Assembly: GCF_000521505.1 (NCBI RefSeq)
Contig: NZ_CP003915.1
Coordinates: 2,170,001-2,234,000 of the forward strand
Direction of reading: 5' to 3'
DNA length: 64,000 nucleotides
DNA from: Advenella mimigardefordensis DPN7
GTDB taxonomy: Bacteria; Pseudomonadota; Gammaproteobacteria; Burkholderiales; Burkholderiaceae_B
The translations under genes were made by a program, and so were the position numbers. Numbering within the stretch: the stretch's first letter is position 1; every line of letters starts with the position of its first letter. Under the pieces are notes generated by a model. It was not told where the DNA came from. It saw only the letters and a program-made list of their open reading frames with translations, and searched no databases. Shown here in pieces: positions 19,122-27,075 of the stretch.

Positions 19122-19985
19122 TTATCTTTTCTGTTTCAGATTCTGTTGTTCGGCTGCGTGTACGGTATTGATGAGCAACATGACAATGGTCATGGGGCCA
19201 ACGCCGCCGGGTACCGGTGTGATGGCAGAAGCCACTTCGCGGGCGCTTTCAAATTGCACATCCCCCTTGAGTTTACCGTCCTGTCCGCGATTGATGCCCA
19301 CATCAATCACCACTGCACCGGGTTTGATCATATCCCCCGTGATCATTTCGGGCTTGCCGGTGGCAACGACCAGAATATCGGCGCGTCGGGTTTGGGCGCC
19401 CAGATCGCGGGTTTTGGAATTGCAGATGGTCACAGTGGCGCCGGCTTTTTGCAGCAACAGGGCCATGGGTTTGCCGACAATATTGCTGGCGCCAACCACG
19501 ACAGCTTCAGCGCCGCGAATATTTACCTGCTCATCTTCCAGCATTTTCATGACCCCGTATGGGGTGCAGGGAATGAAGGTGGGCTTGCCGATCATCAGTG
19601 CGCCGGCGTTGCTGACATGAAATCCATCCACATCCTTGGCTGGCGAGATGGCTTCGATAACGGTATCGGCATTGAAATGGGGCGGCAGAGGCAACTGTAC
19701 CAGTATGCCATTGACAGCAGGATCGTTGTTGAGCGTGTGGATGCGTTCCAGCAGTTCGGCTTCGGTCATCTGGGCCGGGTAGGTTTCAACTGAAGAGGTC
19801 AGTCCCAGTTTGTTGAAAGTGTTCGCCTTGTGATTGACATACACCTGCGAGGCAGGGTCGTCACCAACCAGAATAACCGTGAGGGATGGGACAATGCCCT
19901 GTTCCTTAAGCCGGGCCAGTTGCGGGACCAGTTGCAGCTTGAGTTTTTCGGCCAGCTGTTTGCCATCAATAATACGTGCCGTCAT
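19122..19985 (-). CDS. folD: Bifunctional methylenetetrahydrofolate dehydrogenase/cyclohydrolase
   Basis: A 287-residue FolD. It interconverts 5,10-methylene- and 10-formyl-tetrahydrofolate with NADP. Signatures are [14 protein letters not shown] (catalytic Lys at its end, near residue 54), the substrate loop [19 protein letters not shown] and [14 protein letters not shown] for the dinucleotide fold, then [16 protein letters not shown] ([13 protein letters not shown]) near the C-terminus. It is 15 bp downstream of the response regulator. Confidence 0.97.
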   Translation of the reverse strand: MTARIIDGKQLAEKLKLQLVPQLARLKEQGIVPSLTVILVGDDPASQVYVNHKANTFNKLGLTSSVETYPAQMTEAELLERIHTLNNDPAVNGILVQLPLPPHFNADTVIEAISPAKDVDGFHVSNAGALMIGKPTFIPCTPYGVMKMLEDEQVNIRGAEAVVVGASNIVGKPMALLLQKAGATVTICNSKTRDLGAQTRRADILVVATGKPEMITGDMIKPGAVVIDVGINRGQDGKLKGDVQFESAREVASAITPVPGGVGPMTIVMLLINTVHAAEQQNLKQKR

Positions 19986-20000
19986 GTTGTTTTCGCTATC

Positions 20001-20606
20001 CTACTTTACCAATGCCACTTTCATTAAATCTGCTACCGTCGTCACTTCCAGTTTCTCCATGATGTTGGCGCGATGCGCTTCCACTGTTTTGATACTGATA
20101 TTCAAATCGTCAGCGATTTGTTTGTTCAGCCTGCCGGCCACAATGCGCTCCAGAACCTGTTGTTCGCGCGCAGTCAGGCGACCAATAAGTTCTTCGTGGT
20201 TTTTGCGGGCCTGCTGTTCAGATGCATTATTGATTGCCTGTTCCAGCATGCGCGCAATAATTTCACGCAGGTCTGCTTCGTTAAATGGTTTTTCCAGGAA
20301 GTCGACGGCGCCTTTTTTCATGGTGGACACGGCCATGGGCACATCGCCGTGACCCGTAATGAACACCACGGGGATCGTTGCCTTGCGGGCCACCAGGGTT
20401 TCCTGCAATTCCAGACCGGACATGCCGGGCATCCGCACGTCGGCAATCAGCACGCTGACGACATTCGGATTGTAACCTTCGAGGAATTTTTCCGCGCTGT
20501 CGAAGGCCACAACCTGATAGCCGTTGGCCTCAAGAAGCCAGCGTAGTGAATCACGTACCGCTTCGTCATCATCTACGATATATACAATGCTGCCTGGGTT
20601 ATTCAT
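20001..20606 (-). CDS. FixJ-family response regulator
   Basis: A 201-residue two-domain regulator. The receiver domain (1-120) has the acidic pair in VDDDEAVRD, the phospho-acceptor Asp56 in LIADVRMPGMSG and Lys in FLEKPF. The C-terminal LuxR/GerE helix-turn-helix covers about 138-195 (LTAREQQVLERIVAG...IADDLNISIKTVEAHRANIMEKL). It overlaps the kinase gene by four bases, so the two form a pair. Target genes are unknown; the divergent aceE promoter is the obvious candidate. Confidence 0.93.
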   Translation of the reverse strand: MNNPGSIVYIVDDDEAVRDSLRWLLEANGYQVVAFDSAEKFLEGYNPNVVSVLIADVRMPGMSGLELQETLVARKATIPVVFITGHGDVPMAVSTMKKGAVDFLEKPFNEADLREIIARMLEQAINNASEQQARKNHEELIGRLTAREQQVLERIVAGRLNKQIADDLNISIKTVEAHRANIMEKLEVTTVADLMKVALVK

Positions 20607-22363
20607 ACGGTTAATTCCTCTTTGATAGGTGTGTCATTGGGCTCTTGTGGAGCACAGGGCAGAGTGAAATGAAACAGGGTGCCTCCTTCCGGATTGGCCT
20701 GTGCCCACAGCCTGCCGTGGTGGGATTCAATAATGGTGCGGCAAATATTCAGGCCCATTCCCAGTCCTTCTGATTTCGTACTGAAAAAAGGCTCGAACAG
20801 TCGTTCCGGCTCTTGTATGCCATGGCCACGATCCGTCACAATAAATTCAACGAGCTGGCCCTGCAGTTTGATTTCCACGGTCAGCAGATCATGCTCGGAG
20901 TGGTTCATGGCTTCCAGGCCGTTCTTGACCAGATTCAGCAGTACCTGCTCGATCAGAATCGGGTCTGCCAGCACATGGGGAATATGATCGGGAATGATGG
21001 CCTCGATGCGAATCTGCCGCTTGCGGGCATCGATCTCGGCAAAATCCAGTGCATGTTCGACAATTTCTTCAACCGGTACGCGCTGGCGACGCGGTTCACT
21101 GCGCTTGACGAATTCGCGGATGCGGCTGACGATTTTGCCGGCGCGCTCAGCCTGGTTGGCTGCCTTTTCCAGCGCAGACAGCAGCGACTCGTTGGTGGCC
21201 CGTCCGGATTTGAGCATGGCGACTGCCGCCATGTTGTAGTTGGCGATGGCGGTGAGCGGCTGATTCAGTTCATGCGCCAGCGATGAGGCCATTTCCCCCA
21301 TGGTCGTCAGGCGACTGGTGAGCTGGATTTTTTCCTGCTGGTTGCGTGATTCTTCTTCGTGCTTGCGTCTTTCGGTAATATCGCGTGCCACCTGCAGGCG
21401 AACGCGGCGGCCATCGGTCCACACCAGCATGCGGTGCTGCACTTCAAACCAGCTGTTGACGCTGGGTGCGTATTGCTCGATCGAGTCTTCCGTGAAACGG
21501 CCACGCCGGCCGGCCAGCAGTTCGGCATGGCCCTGCGGTTGGGAACCGAAAAGACGGCGATAGGTACGGTTGGCAAACAGCAATTCGCGACCATTCACGG
21601 TATCGGCAACGACCGAAATGGCATCATCAAGCCCTTCGAGTACCGTCATAAAGCGCTCGTGAGCGGCGGCCAGCGCTTCGCGTACACGCTTGGGTTCGGT
21701 AATGTCGGTCATGGAGGTCATCCAGCCGATTTGCTCGCCATTGGGATCGCGCAGGGCAGACACGTACATGCGCGAAGTGAAGCGCGAACCGTCGCGTCGC
21801 TGTGCTTCCACTTCCAGGCCGGTACTGGGGGTTTTGCCGGACATGAGGATATCCAGCGTGCGCTGGTGCTCATCGTAGCGTCCAGGTACCCAATAGGGAA
21901 AGGGCGTGCTTTTGCCGAGCAGGTCTGCTTCGTTCCATCCCATCATGCGGCAAAAAGCCGGGTTAACATAGGCGATACGCCCCTGCATGTCCAGCACACG
22001 CATGCCGGTTGACATGGAGTTTTCCATGGCGCGGCGAAAACTGGTTTCGGCCTGCAGGGCCGCTTCGGCGTGTGAGCGAAAACGCGTATAGCGCCATAAC
22101 GCCAGCAAACTGATAATAATAATGAGGGAGAGGGCGATGACGAAAAAAAGCAGGCGTTGCTGGCGGGTTTCTTCGTCCATGGTGATGAACATGACGCTTT
22201 CGCTGTGCAGGCGCTGCAGCCAGAAGAATCCGGCCATTACCAGCAGATACAGCACCAGAACAAAAACGGGGGTGATCCAGTACAGGCCGCGTTTTTTGAA
22301 TTTTGCGCTATCGTAAAAAGACGAGGTAAGCAAAGACTTGCTTGGTAATTCGGGCATGCTCAT
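20603..22363 (-). CDS. PAS-domain sensor histidine kinase
   Basis: A membrane histidine kinase of about 586 residues. Two membrane helices (about 30-50 and 70-92) enclose a very short periplasmic loop. Two PAS domains follow (about 110-225 and 235-335), the first with a PAC-type segment GWMTSMTDITEPKRVREAL. HisKA carries the phospho-acceptor His in SLAHELNQPLTAIANYN (about residue 364). An HATPase domain follows with VLLNLVKNGLEAM, DRGHGI and GLGMGLNICRTI. The organisation is FixL/DctB-like. No haem-type PAS is obvious to me, so the signal is unknown. The start is uncertain: a GTG at 22369 and ATGs at 22363 and 22357 are all in frame without a clear ribosome-binding site. Confidence 0.92.
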   Translation of the reverse strand: MSMPELPSKSLLTSSFYDSAKFKKRGLYWITPVFVLVLYLLVMAGFFWLQRLHSESVMFITMDEETRQQRLLFFVIALSLIIIISLLALWRYTRFRSHAEAALQAETSFRRAMENSMSTGMRVLDMQGRIAYVNPAFCRMMGWNEADLLGKSTPFPYWVPGRYDEHQRTLDILMSGKTPSTGLEVEAQRRDGSRFTSRMYVSALRDPNGEQIGWMTSMTDITEPKRVREALAAAHERFMTVLEGLDDAISVVADTVNGRELLFANRTYRRLFGSQPQGHAELLAGRRGRFTEDSIEQYAPSVNSWFEVQHRMLVWTDGRRVRLQVARDITERRKHEEESRNQQEKIQLTSRLTTMGEMASSLAHELNQPLTAIANYNMAAVAMLKSGRATNESLLSALEKAANQAERAGKIVSRIREFVKRSEPRRQRVPVEEIVEHALDFAEIDARKRQIRIEAIIPDHIPHVLADPILIEQVLLNLVKNGLEAMNHSEHDLLTVEIKLQGQLVEFIVTDRGHGIQEPERLFEPFFSTKSEGLGMGLNICRTIIESHHGRLWAQANPEGGTLFHFTLPCAPQEPNDTPIKEELTV

Positions 22364-22401
22364 GATCACAATTCATAACCTGGACATTTTAAAGGAGTTA
22401 A

Positions 22402-22440
22402 ATGCAAATTCACAGCAACAGCACAAATTTTGTCATTTAG
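22402..22440 (+). other. Possible 12-codon leader ORF ahead of aceE
   Basis: ATG at 22402 encodes MQIHSNSTNFVI then TAG. It is preceded by AAAGGAGTTAA, the best-looking Shine-Dalgarno in this intergenic region. It lies about 210 bp upstream of aceE and 38 bp from the kinase gene on the other strand. It has no attenuator codon bias I recognise, and could be a chance occurrence. Confidence 0.25.
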
Positions 22441-22467
22441 TCATGTTGCGCTGCAATGTAAATTTCA

Positions 22468-22499
22468 TATTATAAAATTCAATATCATTATATAAAATT
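22468..22499 (+). repeat. AT-rich direct repeats in the aceE upstream region
   Basis: TATTATAAAATT (22468-22479) and TTATATAAAATT (22488-22499) lie 20 bp apart, about two helical turns. They sit in the most AT-rich part of the 285-bp gap between the kinase gene and aceE. They may hold the -10 of aceE or a regulator site. The rest of the gap shows the short leader ORF and a CGTGGCCACG palindrome at 22615-22624. Confidence 0.4.
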
Positions 22500-22648
22500 T
22501 TCCTTGTCATAGGCGGCTTGCTCTTTTAGAATGAGCAGCAGTCAGGCGTGCAAATCCGCAAACCGGGTTGCCCTGCGCACCGAAAATGGTATGGTTACAC
22601 AAACACGTCAGTGCCGTGGCCACGATAAAAATCGATATGGAGAACTGA

Positions 22649-25351
22649 ATGTCTACATCAGATAACCCTCAGACAGGCAAATCCACGGATGTGGATAGCG
22701 TAGAGACCCAGGAATGGCTGGATTCGCTGGAAGCAGTGCTGGACAGGGAGGGGCCGGAACGCGCGCACTTTCTGCTTGAACGGCTGACCGATCTGGCTCG
22801 CAGGTCCGGCTCCAACATCCCGTATTCCCCCAATACCGCCTACGTCAATACCATACCGCCCGGCCTGGAGCCGCGCCATCCTGGCAACATGGCCATGGAA
22901 GAGCGCATCCGCTCGTATGTGCGCTGGAATGCCATGGCTATGGTGGTCAAGGCCAACAAACACAATCCCGCAGACGGTGGCGATCTGGGTGGCCACATTG
23001 CTTCCTTTGCCTCACTGGCAACCATGATCGGTTGCGGTCAGAACCATTTCTGGCATGCGGCCACTGAAGATCATGGCGGCGATCTGGTGTATTTTCAGGG
23101 CCACTCTTCCCCCGGTGTGTACGGACGTGCCTATCTTGAAGGACGCCTGACCGACGAGCAACTGGATAACTTCCGTCAGGAAGTCGGTGGCAAAGGTCTG
23201 CCTTCCTATCCGCATCCCAAACTGATGCCTGAGTTCTGGCAGTTCCCAACAGTTTCTATGGGCTTAGGTCCGTTGATGGCTATTTACCAGGCCCGTTTCC
23301 TGAAATACCTGCACGCCCGCGGCATTGCCGACACCAGCAAGCGTAAAGTCTGGGTCTTCTGCGGCGATGGCGAAATGGACGAACCTGAATCGCTGGGTGC
23401 CATCAGCCTGGCTGCACGTGAAAAACTCGATAACCTGATTTTTGTGATTAACTGCAATCTGCAGCGTCTGGACGGTCCGGTACGCGGCAACGGCAAAATC
23501 ATCCAGGAGCTGGAAGGCGAATTCCGTGGCAGCGGCTGGAATGTGATCAAGCTGATCTGGGGCGGTTACTGGGATCCCCTGCTGGCGCGCGACAAAGAAG
23601 GTATTCTGCGTAAAGTCATGCAGGAAACGGTTGACGGCGAATACCAGGCCTGCAAGGCCAACGACGGTGCCTATGTTCGTGAACACTTCTTCGGCAAGGA
23701 TCCGCGTCTGCTGGAAATGGTCAGCCGTATGAGTGACGAGGAAATCTGGCGCCTGAACCGTGGCGGCCATGATCCCTACAAAGTGTATGCTGCGTTTGAT
23801 GCCGCCCAGAATGCGGTCGGCCAGCCTACCGTGATTTTGGCCAAAACCATCAAGGGTTACGGTTTGGGCGCGATTGCTCAGGGCCAGAATCCGGCGCACC
23901 AGCAGAAAAAACTGGACATCGATTCGCTCAGGGGCTTCCGCGACCGTTTCAATATTCCGGTCACCGACGAGCAGCTCGAGAATCTGCCCTATTACAAGCC
24001 ATCTGAAGATTCGCCTGAAATGAAGTATCTGCGCGAGCAGCGCGAGAAACTGGGCGGCTACTATCCAAGCCGTCGTCCGCAGGCTGAAGAAAAACTCAAA
24101 GTGCCGGCGCTGGACGTGTTCAAGGCCGTACTTGAGCCAACAGCAGAAGGCCGCGAAATTTCCACTACACAAGCGTTTGTACGCTTCCTGAATCAATTGC
24201 TGCGCGACAAACAGCTGGGCGAACGGGTTGTGCCGATTCTGGCCGACGAATCGCGCACTTTTGGTATGGAAGGCCTGTTCCGCCAGATCGGCATTTATGC
24301 ACCGGAAGGGCAGAAGTACACGCCTGTGGATAAAAACCAGGTGATGTACTACAAGGAATCGGCTGACGGTCAGTTGCTGCAGGAAGGCATTAACGAAGCG
24401 GGTGCGTTTGCGTCATGGATTGCGGCGGCAACGTCCTATTCGACCAACAATCGCATCATGATTCCGTTCTTCATTTACTACTCCATGTTCGGCTTCCAGC
24501 GGGTTGGCGATCTGGCATGGGCTGCCGGCGATATGCAGGCACGGGGCTTCCTGCTGGGCGGTACGGCGGGTCGCACGACGCTGAACGGCGAGGGGTTGCA
24601 GCACGAAGACGGACATAGTCATATTCTGGCTTCTACTATCCCGAACTGCGTCAGCTATGATCCGACGTTCGCACACGAAGTGGCTGTGATCATGCAGCAC
24701 GGGCTGAAGCGCATGGTTGAGAATCAGGAAAACGTGTATTACTACCTCACGCTGATGAATGAAAACTACGGTCAGCCCGGACTCAAAGAGGGCGACGCAG
24801 AAGGTATCATCAAAGGCATGTACAAGCTGCAGTCTACGAGCGGTGGCAAGCACCATGTCCAGCTGATGGGTTCGGGCACGATTTTGCGCGAAGTCATGAA
24901 GGCGCAGGAATTGCTCAAACAGGATTGGGATATTTCGTCAGACGTATGGAGCGTGACCAGCTTTACCGAGCTGCGCCGTGAAGGTCTGGATGTGGATCGT
25001 CACAATCTGCTGAACCCTGCTGACAAGCCCCGGATTCCTTACATTACCCAGCAACTGGAAACCACAGACGGCCCGATCATCGCGTCGACCGACTATATGA
25101 AGCTGTTTGCTGACCAGGTACGGGACTTTATGCCTAAAGGACGCACCTACCGGGTACTGGGCACTGATGGATTTGGCCGTTCGGATTTCCGTTACAAACT
25201 GCGTGAGCACTTTGAAGTGGATCGTCATTTCGTTGTTCTGGCCGCCCTCAAGGCATTGGCCGATGACGGTACGATCGACAAATCGAAAGTGAGCGAAGCC
25301 ATTCAGAAATATGGCATTGACACCAACAAAGCCAATCCTCACCACGCATAA
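22649..25351 (+). CDS. aceE: Pyruvate dehydrogenase E1 component (homodimeric)
   Basis: A 900-residue E1 of the AceE type, matching the usual ~890. It decarboxylates pyruvate with thiamine diphosphate and reductively acetylates the lipoyl groups of E2. The ThDP/Mg motif is CGDGEMDEPESLG, ending in LIFVINCN about 30 residues later (from about residue 237). The EAGAFASWIAAATSYST region belongs to the pyrimidine-binding domain. A good GGAGAA site precedes the ATG. First gene of aceE-aceF-lpdA, divergent from a two-component system. Confidence 0.97.
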   Translation: MSTSDNPQTGKSTDVDSVETQEWLDSLEAVLDREGPERAHFLLERLTDLARRSGSNIPYSPNTAYVNTIPPGLEPRHPGNMAMEERIRSYVRWNAMAMVVKANKHNPADGGDLGGHIASFASLATMIGCGQNHFWHAATEDHGGDLVYFQGHSSPGVYGRAYLEGRLTDEQLDNFRQEVGGKGLPSYPHPKLMPEFWQFPTVSMGLGPLMAIYQARFLKYLHARGIADTSKRKVWVFCGDGEMDEPESLGAISLAAREKLDNLIFVINCNLQRLDGPVRGNGKIIQELEGEFRGSGWNVIKLIWGGYWDPLLARDKEGILRKVMQETVDGEYQACKANDGAYVREHFFGKDPRLLEMVSRMSDEEIWRLNRGGHDPYKVYAAFDAAQNAVGQPTVILAKTIKGYGLGAIAQGQNPAHQQKKLDIDSLRGFRDRFNIPVTDEQLENLPYYKPSEDSPEMKYLREQREKLGGYYPSRRPQAEEKLKVPALDVFKAVLEPTAEGREISTTQAFVRFLNQLLRDKQLGERVVPILADESRTFGMEGLFRQIGIYAPEGQKYTPVDKNQVMYYKESADGQLLQEGINEAGAFASWIAAATSYSTNNRIMIPFFIYYSMFGFQRVGDLAWAAGDMQARGFLLGGTAGRTTLNGEGLQHEDGHSHILASTIPNCVSYDPTFAHEVAVIMQHGLKRMVENQENVYYYLTLMNENYGQPGLKEGDAEGIIKGMYKLQSTSGGKHHVQLMGSGTILREVMKAQELLKQDWDISSDVWSVTSFTELRREGLDVDRHNLLNPADKPRIPYITQQLETTDGPIIASTDYMKLFADQVRDFMPKGRTYRVLGTDGFGRSDFRYKLREHFEVDRHFVVLAALKALADDGTIDKSKVSEAIQKYGIDTNKANPHHA

Positions 25352-25362
25352 GGCAGATCATT

Positions 25363-27063
25363 ATGAGCAATGTAATCGAAATCAAGGTTCCGGACATTGG
25401 CGATTTCAGTGAGGTGGAAGTCATTGAGTTGCTGGTCGCGCCGGGCGATACCATCAAGGAAGAGCAAAGTCTGATCACCGTAGAGTCAGATAAGGCGTCC
25501 ATGGAGATTCCTTCTTCGGCAGCGGGCGTCGTCAAAGCGGTTAACGTCAAGGTTGGCGACAAAGTGGCAGAGGGCGCAGTCATCCTGACGCTTGAAGCCG
25601 GACAGGCAGCAGCTGCGGACAGCAAACCTGCCGCCAGCAGCGCGGCCGACGAGAAGGCGAACCCGGCGCAGGAACCCGCACAGGCTGCCAGCGCTCCCGC
25701 AGAACCGGCAGCGCAGAGCGCCGCCGGCGGCACAGTGGAAGTGACCGTGCCGGATATCGGCGACTTCAGCGAAGTGGAAGTCATTGAAGTCCTGGTTGCG
25801 GCGGGTGATAAAGTCAAGCAGGAACAGAGCCTGATCACCGTGGAGTCCGATAAGGCATCCATGGAAATCCCTTCGTCCGACGAGGGTGAAGTGGAGGCCG
25901 TGCTGGTAAAAGTGGGCGACAAAGTGGCCAAAGGGACGGCCATTGTCAAGCTCAAATCCAGCGCAGGTTCGGCTCAAGCGCCTGCCGCCGCCGAGCCAGC
26001 CGGCAAGCCCGCGGATAGCACTGCCAACAAGGCCCAGAGTGAACCTGCAGCAGCCACGGCGGCCGCACCTCAGGCCGGTAGCGCCGCACAGCAACGGGTG
26101 TCTCCTACCGCTGCTTTTGGCTCCGCCGTTTCTGCACGCAGTTTGCCGCATGCCTCGCCCTCAGTTCGGAAATTCGCTCGTGAACTGGGTGTCGATCTGA
26201 CTCAGATTACCGGCTCTGGTGAAAAACAGCGCATCACGCAAGACGATGTTCGCAAATTCGTTAAGGCAGCGCTTGCCGTGGGTACCAGCGCATCTTCTAC
26301 CACCACCCGTTCTCAGGTGGGCGGTGGCGGCTTAAGTGTTCTGGACTGGCCGAATATCGACTTCTCCAAATTCGGGCCGATTGAAAGCAAACCGCTGTCG
26401 CGCATTAAGAAAATTTCCGGCGCTAACCTGCATCGCAACTGGGTCATGATTCCACATGTGACCAATAACGAGCAGGCCGATATCACGGATCTGGAAGCCT
26501 TCCGCGTTTCCATGAACAAGGAATATGAAAAAGCCGGCGTCAAGTTCACGATGCTGGCGTTCCTGATCAAGGCGGTTGTGTCTGCGCTGCAGAAATTCCC
26601 TGAGTTTAACGCCTCGCTCAGCGGCGATAATCTGGTGCTCAAGCAGTACTTTCATATCGGGTTCGCAGCCGATACGCCAAATGGCCTGGTCGTGCCGGTG
26701 ATTCGCGATGCGGACAAAAAAGCGGTCAGTCAGATCGCTAAGGAAATGTCAGAGCTGGCTAAACTGGCGCGCGAAGGCAAGTTGTCACCGAACCAGATGC
26801 AGGGCGGGTGTTTCTCTATCAGTTCACTCGGCGGTATTGGCGGTACAAGCTTTACCCCCATCATCAATGCGCCTGAAGTGGCCATTCTGGGCGTCTCCAA
26901 ATCATCCATGCAACCGGTATGGAATGGCAAGGAGTTCGCGCCGCGCCTGATGTTGCCGCTGTCGCTTTCCTATGATCATCGGGTCATCGACGGTGCCGCT
27001 GCCGCGCGTTTTAATGCATATCTGGCATCTGTTCTGGCGGACTTCCGCCGTGTCCTGATCTGA
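25363..27063 (+). CDS. aceF: Pyruvate dehydrogenase E2, dihydrolipoamide acetyltransferase with two lipoyl domains
   Basis: A 566-residue E2. Two lipoyl domains (about 1-80 and 122-200) have target lysines Lys44 and Lys164 in identical ESDKASMEIPSS contexts exactly 120 residues apart. Ala/Pro-rich linkers separate them. A peripheral-subunit-binding domain covers about 263-301 (ASPSVRKFARELGVDL). The catalytic domain carries DHRVIDG near residues 538-544, with the active His. It moves acetyl from E1 to CoA and forms the complex core. It starts 11 bp after aceE and is followed 12 bp later by lpdA. Confidence 0.97.
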   Translation: MSNVIEIKVPDIGDFSEVEVIELLVAPGDTIKEEQSLITVESDKASMEIPSSAAGVVKAVNVKVGDKVAEGAVILTLEAGQAAAADSKPAASSAADEKANPAQEPAQAASAPAEPAAQSAAGGTVEVTVPDIGDFSEVEVIEVLVAAGDKVKQEQSLITVESDKASMEIPSSDEGEVEAVLVKVGDKVAKGTAIVKLKSSAGSAQAPAAAEPAGKPADSTANKAQSEPAAATAAAPQAGSAAQQRVSPTAAFGSAVSARSLPHASPSVRKFARELGVDLTQITGSGEKQRITQDDVRKFVKAALAVGTSASSTTTRSQVGGGGLSVLDWPNIDFSKFGPIESKPLSRIKKISGANLHRNWVMIPHVTNNEQADITDLEAFRVSMNKEYEKAGVKFTMLAFLIKAVVSALQKFPEFNASLSGDNLVLKQYFHIGFAADTPNGLVVPVIRDADKKAVSQIAKEMSELAKLAREGKLSPNQMQGGCFSISSLGGIGGTSFTPIINAPEVAILGVSKSSMQPVWNGKEFAPRLMLPLSLSYDHRVIDGAAAARFNAYLASVLADFRRVLI

Positions 27064-27075
27064 CGGGAGAGATTG

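Noticed and set aside
22370-22648. AT-rich gap upstream of aceE as a horizontally acquired scar or origin
   Set aside because: It has the look of a divergent promoter region only; no att-like repeats, transposase remnants or DnaA-box cluster were seen.
25600-25740. Ala/Pro-rich low-complexity DNA in aceF as a possible foreign insert
   Set aside because: Such flexible linkers are normal between lipoyl domains; the frame is intact.
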